The position numbers and the translations under genes are program-made. Below are positions 8,536-13,744 of a stretch of DNA of 13,744 nt, one piece after another. The notes under the pieces are model-generated. The model was not told the DNA's origin, did not search any database, and worked only from the letters and a program-made list of their open reading frames with translations. The stretch's first letter is position 1; every line of letters begins with the position of its first letter. Source of the stretch: CALEUX01 sp037439945 (lineage in GTDB: Bacteria > Bacteroidota > Bacteroidia > Bacteroidales > Marinilabiliaceae); assembly GCA_037439945.1 (NCBI GenBank), contig JBBIVA010000107.1:1-13744 (forward strand). Direction: 5' to 3'.

Positions 8536-10302
8536 TTAATTTAATCTTTCATTCAGGAATGTATCCAGTGTTTTTTCGTGATTCTTAAATTTTTCAGAGG
8601 CAAACTCCGAGTAATTCATTTGTTTAAAGATGTTTATCACCTCTTTAAAAAAGCCGGCTATTTCTTCAAAACCTTTATAGGTAAAGTTGCTATCAGCAAC
8701 CTTTAATACAAGTGAGAGCATGTATTTTTGTCTGTTCATTGGGGTTGAACAGTCAATTTTATCAAAGGCATCCTGCTGTAATATTGCAAAATCTATAAGC
8801 TCAGACTTCCAGTAACGATCGTGAAAAGAAAGGGGTACTCCATCATCACCTAAAATATTGATTTGTTCCTTTGCTTCTTTCCCTCTCAATAAAATATCTT
8901 TGGCTTTTAATACTTCACCAAGCCATTCATCACCCATATTTTTGCTCAAATTCTCCTGAACTTCTTCATATTCAAGATATTTTGAATAACTATCGATAGG
9001 ATCAATAGCTGGATAGCGCTTACTGTCGGCCCTATCCTGCGATAAACCGTAAAAACACCTTGCAGCCTTGCGTGTACTCTCTGTTACTGGTTCCTTAAGG
9101 TTACCGCCAGCCGGTGAAACGGTTCCTATAAAAGTAATTGAGCCTGTTTCCCCATTATTTAAATAAACAAATCCTGCTCTTGAATAAAAGTTTGATATAA
9201 CTGCCGAAAGGTCCATGGGGAATGCATCAGGACCAGGTAATTCTTCGAGTCTGTTTGACATTTCACGCAATGCCTGTGCCCATCTTGAAGTTGAATCTGC
9301 CATTAAAAGAATTCTCAAGCCCATGTTTCTGTAATACTCAGCCAGGGTCATTGCAGTGTAAACCGACGCTTCCCTTGCAGCCACAGGCATGTTGGATGTA
9401 TTTGCTATAATAACTGTTCGTTCAATCAGCTTTTTACCTGTTCGTGGGTCGTCCAATTCAGGAAACTCGGTAAATATTTCCACAACTTCATTAGCACGTT
9501 CACCACAGGCTGCAATTATTACTATATCGGCTTCAGCCTGCTTTGATATGGCATGCTGTAACACAGTTTTTCCTGTACCGAAAGGCCCCGGTATAAATCC
9601 TGTACCACCAACAGTAATTGGATTTAATGTATCAATACATCTTACCCCGGTTTCAAGAAGCTTAAATGGGCGGGTTTTTTCTTTATAATTACTAATTGCC
9701 ATTTTTACCGGCCAGCGTTGTACCATTGTAATTGAATGCTCAACACCTTCATCATCGGTTAATGTGGCAATTATATCATCAACAAGGTAGTTTCCTTCAG
9801 CAGCAACCGATTGAATAGTATACCGCCCGGTCATTTTAAACGGAACCATTATTTTATGAGGCATTCCATTTTCTGAAACTTCACCTAACCAATCACCTGC
9901 ACTAACCAGGGTTCCGGCTTTGGCTAGTGGCTTAAACCCCCACCTTTTCTCACGGTTTAACGGATTTGTATAATCACCCCTTTTAAGGAAAACCCCGTCC
10001 ATTGTATCAAGGTCATTTTGTAACCCGTCGTAATTTCGTGATAAAATTCCCGGACCAAGGGTAACTTCGAGCATGTGGCCTACAAATTCAACGCCTGACC
10101 CTGTTTTAAGTCCCCGTGTACTTTCAAACACCTGTACATAGGCATTACTTCCTACAACCTTAATAACCTCGGCCATTAGCCTTTCGGTACCAAGACTAAT
10201 AAAACAAATCTCGTTTTGGGCAACCGGTCCGCTTATTTCAACAATTACCAGGTTGGCTACAATTCCGACTACTTTACCGGTAGTTTTATTTTTTCTTTCC
10301 AT
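8536..10302 (-). CDS. atpA: V/A-type ATP synthase subunit A (catalytic)
   Basis: Catalytic subunit of the head, 588 residues, the normal family length. It hydrolyses or makes ATP at the A-B interface. It has an N-terminal barrel, then the A-specific non-homologous insert (about 115-190), the nucleotide-binding domain and a helical C-terminal domain. Walker A is GPFGTGKT (239-246) with Lys245 and Thr246. The catalytic Glu268 is in CGERANE (266-272). Walker B is ILLMADSTSR (331-340) with Asp336. SPAGGNLKEPVTEST (396-410) is the conserved segment after it. All catalytic residues are intact, so the enzyme should be active. It overlaps the DUF2764 gene by 17 bases, which suggests coupled translation. 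This is not the F-type alpha subunit, despite the shared symbol. Confidence 0.98.
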   Translation of the reverse strand: MERKNKTTGKVVGIVANLVIVEISGPVAQNEICFISLGTERLMAEVIKVVGSNAYVQVFESTRGLKTGSGVEFVGHMLEVTLGPGILSRNYDGLQNDLDTMDGVFLKRGDYTNPLNREKRWGFKPLAKAGTLVSAGDWLGEVSENGMPHKIMVPFKMTGRYTIQSVAAEGNYLVDDIIATLTDDEGVEHSITMVQRWPVKMAISNYKEKTRPFKLLETGVRCIDTLNPITVGGTGFIPGPFGTGKTVLQHAISKQAEADIVIIAACGERANEVVEIFTEFPELDDPRTGKKLIERTVIIANTSNMPVAAREASVYTAMTLAEYYRNMGLRILLMADSTSRWAQALREMSNRLEELPGPDAFPMDLSAVISNFYSRAGFVYLNNGETGSITFIGTVSPAGGNLKEPVTESTRKAARCFYGLSQDRADSKRYPAIDPIDSYSKYLEYEEVQENLSKNMGDEWLGEVLKAKDILLRGKEAKEQINILGDDGVPLSFHDRYWKSELIDFAILQQDAFDKIDCSTPMNRQKYMLSLVLKVADSNFTYKGFEEIAGFFKEVINIFKQMNYSEFASEKFKNHEKTLDTFLNERLN

Positions 10303-11152
10303 ATGTTAATGTAAATTCATCAGGAAACTGAAAATCTGATTCTATATCTTTCAAAATTTTGTTAAACATTTGCTGACCCTTTTCTTTATCAAGGTGAAAC
10401 CACCTTTCCACAATAAAAAGTTTAAGTAAAAAGGAAATCACTTTCTCAATTGTGAAATAGTTAAAAAAGGTCATTTCATCGAGCTTATTCCACCTGTATA
10501 AATCAATTTTAAACTCACGTTCCAAAAGATTTGTATTTTCAAATATTTGAATCATGGTTTCAACATCGGCAACATCAGAAGTAAGGCCAAAATCCCTGGC
10601 ACGACTTCTAATCAGGGCTTCGGTTATTTCGTTGTTTCCCACCAGATTATCAGTGAAAGGCAAATTATATTTTCTACCATTAAGGGCAGCCATTATATTT
10701 CCGATGTTTCTATCCATCAGGGCAACTTCCTTTACGAAAACATTCCGGCAATCATCTAAATACTCAAAATAGCCGCTGGTTAGCAACATATCGGCTTTAA
10801 AAGCATCTGCAATACCTTCATCGCCATAATAGTTATTCATAAAACCAATTATGTATGCCGGAAATTCTGACAGATCTTCCAATTCAAATAATTTTCTGTC
10901 AACCAAAAGCTCTGCCTTATCACGTGAAAAATTTCCACGATCGTCCCAGTCAAAATCTTTTTTATACAAAAGGTTTAAAATGTTTTTATGATCAAAAGGC
11001 AGAAAAAAAAGCTGAGCCAATTTAAAGTCTGCTCCATTTAAATCATCATGAAGCATTTCTCTTAATTGTACTGATGAAAAGGCGAGTTTTTTATCGTCTG
11101 CCACCAAATCGGGTAAGCCGGCTACCAGACAATAGTAGTTTCTTTCTATCAT
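10286..11152 (-). CDS. DUF2764 family protein of the V-type ATPase operon (possible subunit C equivalent)
   Basis: Protein of 288 residues with no signal peptide or membrane segment. The start MIERNYYCLVAGLPDL is characteristic of DUF2764. From memory, the corresponding gene between atpE and atpA in Chlamydia and Borrelia operons is also of this family, so the synteny is old. The sequence is mainly helical and acidic. Stretches such as MDRNIGNIMAALNGRKY (146-162) and FTIEKVISFLLKLFIVERW (233-251) resemble helical patterns of subunit C, the funnel joining shaft and ring. Since no canonical subunit C gene is present, I infer a C-like role; this is not shown. It overlaps atpE by ATGA and atpA by 17 bases, so it is very probably made in step with the complex. 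Confidence 0.85.
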   Translation of the reverse strand: MIERNYYCLVAGLPDLVADDKKLAFSSVQLREMLHDDLNGADFKLAQLFFLPFDHKNILNLLYKKDFDWDDRGNFSRDKAELLVDRKLFELEDLSEFPAYIIGFMNNYYGDEGIADAFKADMLLTSGYFEYLDDCRNVFVKEVALMDRNIGNIMAALNGRKYNLPFTDNLVGNNEITEALIRSRARDFGLTSDVADVETMIQIFENTNLLEREFKIDLYRWNKLDEMTFFNYFTIEKVISFLLKLFIVERWFHLDKEKGQQMFNKILKDIESDFQFPDEFTLTYGKKK

Positions 11153-11763
11153 TTGGTTTCTCCGAAAAGTAGTTCGTTTGTTTTTGGCCTAAGATAGGCT
11201 TTAAAAAAATTCATAAAATCCTGATCAGAGAAACTAATAACATAACTGCCATCTGCCGGTCCAATTTTAAAGCCTGATTTAAGATTATCTGAAAACGATA
11301 ATTCAAGCCCTTTATTCATTTCAACAGCCAGTTGATTTTTGAAGTACTCTTCCATTTTAGCCATATCCTGGCCGGGCAGAATTACCTGTAGATCAAAATT
11401 TCCTTGTTGTGTCCATCCCTTAACAATTATTTCAATTAGGGTTTTAATATATTGGTTATCACCAAATACTTCCTTTAGGGGTGGCTGAAGGGCTTTAAGA
11501 GTTATTAGCCCTGTTATATCCTGTTTTAATGCTGATACTGCCTGATTAAGTGCCATTTTAATTTCAGCATCTGCATGGGTTTTAATTGTTTCTGCTTTCT
11601 GACGGGCATCAGCTATAATACCTTCAGCAGTTTTTTCTGCTTCTTTTTCAATAGCTGCTGATTTCTCCTTAGCTTCATTTATAATTAGTTCGGCTTCATC
11701 TTTAGCCTTTTGAACCCCTTCGTTATAAATTTTTTCAGTTAATTCCTGAAGTTTTGTTTGCAT
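11149..11763 (-). CDS. atpE: V/A-type ATP synthase subunit E (peripheral stalk)
   Basis: Peripheral stalk subunit, 204 residues from the ATG at 11763. The first half (about 5-90) is a long charged helix rich in Ala, Glu and Lys (KAKDEAELIINEAKEKSAA), which should form the coiled-coil stalk. The second half is a small alpha/beta domain that binds the head, with an end segment resembling the E family (SYVISFSDQDFMNFF). A TTG two codons upstream (11769) could extend it, but the ATG is preferred; AGGTTGG just upstream is only a weak ribosome site. It is first in the operon, about 55 bases after the presumed transcription start, and overlaps the DUF2764 gene by ATGA. Its usual partner, subunit G/H, is not encoded here. 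Confidence 0.92.
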   Translation of the reverse strand: MQTKLQELTEKIYNEGVQKAKDEAELIINEAKEKSAAIEKEAEKTAEGIIADARQKAETIKTHADAEIKMALNQAVSALKQDITGLITLKALQPPLKEVFGDNQYIKTLIEIIVKGWTQQGNFDLQVILPGQDMAKMEEYFKNQLAVEMNKGLELSFSDNLKSGFKIGPADGSYVISFSDQDFMNFFKAYLRPKTNELLFGETK

Positions 11764-11823
11764 AACCAACCTGTTTATGAACTATTGCTAATTGAGTAAG
11801 TAAATTTTAATGTAATCAAGGGC

Positions 11824-11855
11824 CAAAAATAAATTTTTTGAATGAGATTTACAAA
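11824..11855 (-). promoter_or_regulatory. Bacteroidota-type promoter of the V/A-type ATPase operon
   Basis: On the minus strand TTTG (11852-11855) is followed after 20 bases by TATTTTTG (11824-11831). This matches the Bacteroidota consensus of a TTTG -33 box and a TAnnTTTG -7 box exactly, at normal spacing. Transcription would start near 11818, giving a leader of about 55 bases before the atpE ATG. Confidence 0.75.
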
Positions 11856-11961
11856 AAGACAAACAATTTGTTTTTAAAATAATTGTGAAGGAAACTTCTA
11901 TTAGTTTATAACAAAAAAAACTTTGTTGGTTTCCGCAATCCAATTCATTTCAGGATTTACG

Positions 11962-11971
11962 ACCAATTGGT
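11962..11971. repeat. Perfect 10-bp palindrome in the divergent intergenic region
   Basis: ACCAATTGGT lies about 90 bases upstream of the chemoreceptor start and about 105 bases upstream of the ATPase -33 box. It could be a regulator site for either gene. No chemoreceptor promoter could be placed, so its role is unknown. Confidence 0.25.
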
Positions 11972-12058
11972 ACAAATAAAAACCAAGGTAACTCAATTTT
12001 ACATTTTTTCAACCTATTTAACCTGTTAGCCGATAACCTGATAATCCCAAAATCGTAT

Positions 12059-13657
12059 ATGATTTTGTACCAAAATAAAGAAAATATGCTTAAACATTTA
12101 CTCTTGAAAATCGGAAACCGAATAGCAATTTTAACAGGTGCAATTTTTGTTTCAATGGCAATAATTATAACATTTACTTTTTCAATTATCACCTATAGGG
12201 TTTCAATGAAACAGGTTGATGAAATGTCAAAAATCCTTATGACGAGTTTCGACCAAACATTAATAAGCGAAGTTGAAATTGCAATTTCAATGATTAATGG
12301 AATTGCCGGCAAAGCAGCTAACGGAGAACTAACAGTAAAAGATGCAAAAAAAATGGCTGCAGATGTTTTAAGGGGTCTATCATTTGGAAATGGAGGGTAC
12401 TTTTGGGCCGATACACGTGAAGGAATTAATGTAGTTTTTCCGGGCAAAACCTCTGTGGAAGGAACTAACCGGATAAAAGCCATTGATACTAAAGGTAATT
12501 TTTACATAAAAAACATAATTACCGCCGGTATAAATGGTGGAGGTTTTTCAGAATATTGGTTTCCTAAACTTGGTGGAACCGAGCCGTTTCCAAAAAGGAG
12601 TTACTCAATGTATTTTAAACCTTTTGACTGGGTGATTGGAACAGGTTTGTATTTTGATGATATTGACGCAATAGTGGAGGGTTTCAAAGAATCAAAAAAG
12701 AAAGACCTTATGCGCACAATCGTTTTGGTTATAAGCATTTCAATTGTTTCGTTGATACTGGGTATAATTTTTGCCTTTCAGATTGGAAAGAGAATTTCTG
12801 AACCCATAGTTGTTCTATCAGAAAAAACAGGTAAAATATCCTCTGGAGATTTAACAGTGGATATTGAAGTAAATTCAAAAGATGAAGTAGGTGATTTATC
12901 AACTTCTGTTTTAAATATGGTAAGTAAATTGCGCCAAATATTATCAAATATATCAGATGGAGCAGGAAATGTAGTAGTGGCATCACAGCAAATGAGCAGT
13001 GCTTCACAACTAATTGCTGATGGTGCATCAGAGCAGGCCGCATCAACAGAAGAAATCAGCACATCAATGGAAGAAATGGTGTCAAGTATATTGCAAAATA
13101 GTGAAAATGCGAAAAAAACCGATATAATTGTTCTTGATGCAGGGAGAAATATCACAGATTTAAAAAATGCATTTCAACAAACCCTTACTGCCATGCAACA
13201 GATAACCGAAAGATCTGTTATTATTAAAGATATTAGTTTTCAGACCAATATTCTTGCCCTCAATGCAGCAGTTGAGGCAGCCAGGGCAGGAGATGCAGGA
13301 AAAGGTTTTAGTGTGGTGGCAGGTGAAGTAAGGAAACTATCTGAAAATACACAAAAAGCTGCGATGGAAATAGATGATTTAACAAAAAACAGCCTTAAAA
13401 TAGCCCAACATTCATGGGGTCTTCTCGAAAAACTAATCCCCGAATTAAAAACCATAACTGAAATGATTGCGGATATTTCTGCATCGGGGAACGAACAAAG
13501 AATTGGGGCAGATTTGGTTAATAATTCCACTCAAACCCTGGTTCAAATAACCAGTCAGAATTCAGCTTCAGCCGAAGAATTGGCTTCCAGCTCGGAGGAA
13601 CTTGCAGCCCAGGCTGAATCGTTAAAGGAGTCTATCAGTTATTTCAAATTCATGTAA
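12059..13657 (+). CDS. Methyl-accepting chemotaxis protein with extracytoplasmic single Cache domain
   Basis: Chemoreceptor of 532 residues that would pass a periplasmic ligand signal to a CheA-CheW complex. Transmembrane helices are at about 22-46 and 219-241. Between them, about 50-205 is an sCache_2-type sensor with GLSFGNGGYFWADT (106-119) and FDWVIGTGLYFDDID (189-203). A HAMP linker (about 242-294) and a full signalling domain follow. The hairpin tip has QTNILALNAAVEAARAG (395-411) and GFSVVAGEVRKL (416-427). Candidate methylation helices are EEISTSMEEM (331-340) and EELASSSEELAAQAE (506-520). It ends YFKFM, so it lacks a CheR-tethering pentapeptide. Met10 (12086) is an equally plausible start: neither ATG has a good ribosome site, but Met10 lies just before the membrane helix. 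No che genes are nearby, so it is an orphan receptor. Confidence 0.95.
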   Translation: MILYQNKENMLKHLLLKIGNRIAILTGAIFVSMAIIITFTFSIITYRVSMKQVDEMSKILMTSFDQTLISEVEIAISMINGIAGKAANGELTVKDAKKMAADVLRGLSFGNGGYFWADTREGINVVFPGKTSVEGTNRIKAIDTKGNFYIKNIITAGINGGGFSEYWFPKLGGTEPFPKRSYSMYFKPFDWVIGTGLYFDDIDAIVEGFKESKKKDLMRTIVLVISISIVSLILGIIFAFQIGKRISEPIVVLSEKTGKISSGDLTVDIEVNSKDEVGDLSTSVLNMVSKLRQILSNISDGAGNVVVASQQMSSASQLIADGASEQAASTEEISTSMEEMVSSILQNSENAKKTDIIVLDAGRNITDLKNAFQQTLTAMQQITERSVIIKDISFQTNILALNAAVEAARAGDAGKGFSVVAGEVRKLSENTQKAAMEIDDLTKNSLKIAQHSWGLLEKLIPELKTITEMIADISASGNEQRIGADLVNNSTQTLVQITSQNSASAEELASSSEELAAQAESLKESISYFKFM

Positions 13658-13744
13658 AAATTCACTTTTGTAATATTTAAAATAAATTATCTAATATTAA
13701 AATGAAACCCAAACCATAAAAACACTTAGCCAATAATTTAATTA

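Noticed and set aside
11912..12058. The chemoreceptor frame stays open for 49 codons upstream of its first ATG
   Set aside because: There is no ATG, GTG or TTG in this stretch and the predicted residues do not resemble a receptor N-terminus. Chance openness is the simplest reading.
12060..12067. TGATTTTG as a -7 box for the chemoreceptor
   Set aside because: It has one mismatch to TAnnTTTG and no TTTG at the right distance upstream. It would also place the transcript start after the first ATG.
1..13744. CRISPR arrays, insertion sequences, tRNA or rRNA genes
   Set aside because: No regularly spaced repeats, transposase genes, terminal repeats with target duplications, or RNA gene signatures were seen by eye in the gaps.

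Overview
The window looks like a stretch of a low-GC Bacteroidota chromosome. Three things point there: an Oar-like TonB-dependent receptor with an N-terminal carboxypeptidase-regulatory-like domain, the compact V/A-type ATPase operon that carries a DUF2764 gene, and a clear Bacteroidota-style promoter (TTTG, 20 bases, TATTTTTG) in front of that operon. Most gene starts have no Shine-Dalgarno sequence, which also fits.

Layout: positions 1-173 are AT-rich and non-coding. A terminator at 174-208 closes a large outer-membrane receptor gene (231-3455, minus). Positions 3456-4116 are an AT-rich intergenic stretch with no convincing gene. A strong terminator at 4117-4149 ends a seven-gene minus-strand operon (4171-11763) encoding a V/A-type rotary ATPase. 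In transcription order the genes are atpE (peripheral stalk), DUF2764 protein, atpA (catalytic), atpB (non-catalytic), atpD (central shaft), atpI (membrane stator) and atpK (rotor ring). A divergent intergenic region (11764-12058) holds the operon promoter. A plus-strand gene for a membrane chemoreceptor (12059-13657) follows, then 87 AT-rich bases.

The ATPase genes form one tightly packed transcription unit with ATGA overlaps, a 17-base overlap and short gaps, bounded by a visible promoter and a visible terminator. The rotor subunit carries every residue of the sodium-binding site known from Enterococcus hirae NtpK, so the enzyme is probably a Na+-coupled pump or synthase. No genes for subunit F, subunit G/H or a recognisable subunit C are present. 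The DUF2764 protein occupies the place where a C-like connector would be expected. The receptor and the chemoreceptor are separate transcription units with no evident functional link to the ATPase.

I found no clearly new multi-gene system, mobile element, CRISPR array or RNA gene. The points most worth following are the reduced subunit set, the role of the DUF2764 protein, and the sodium signature.
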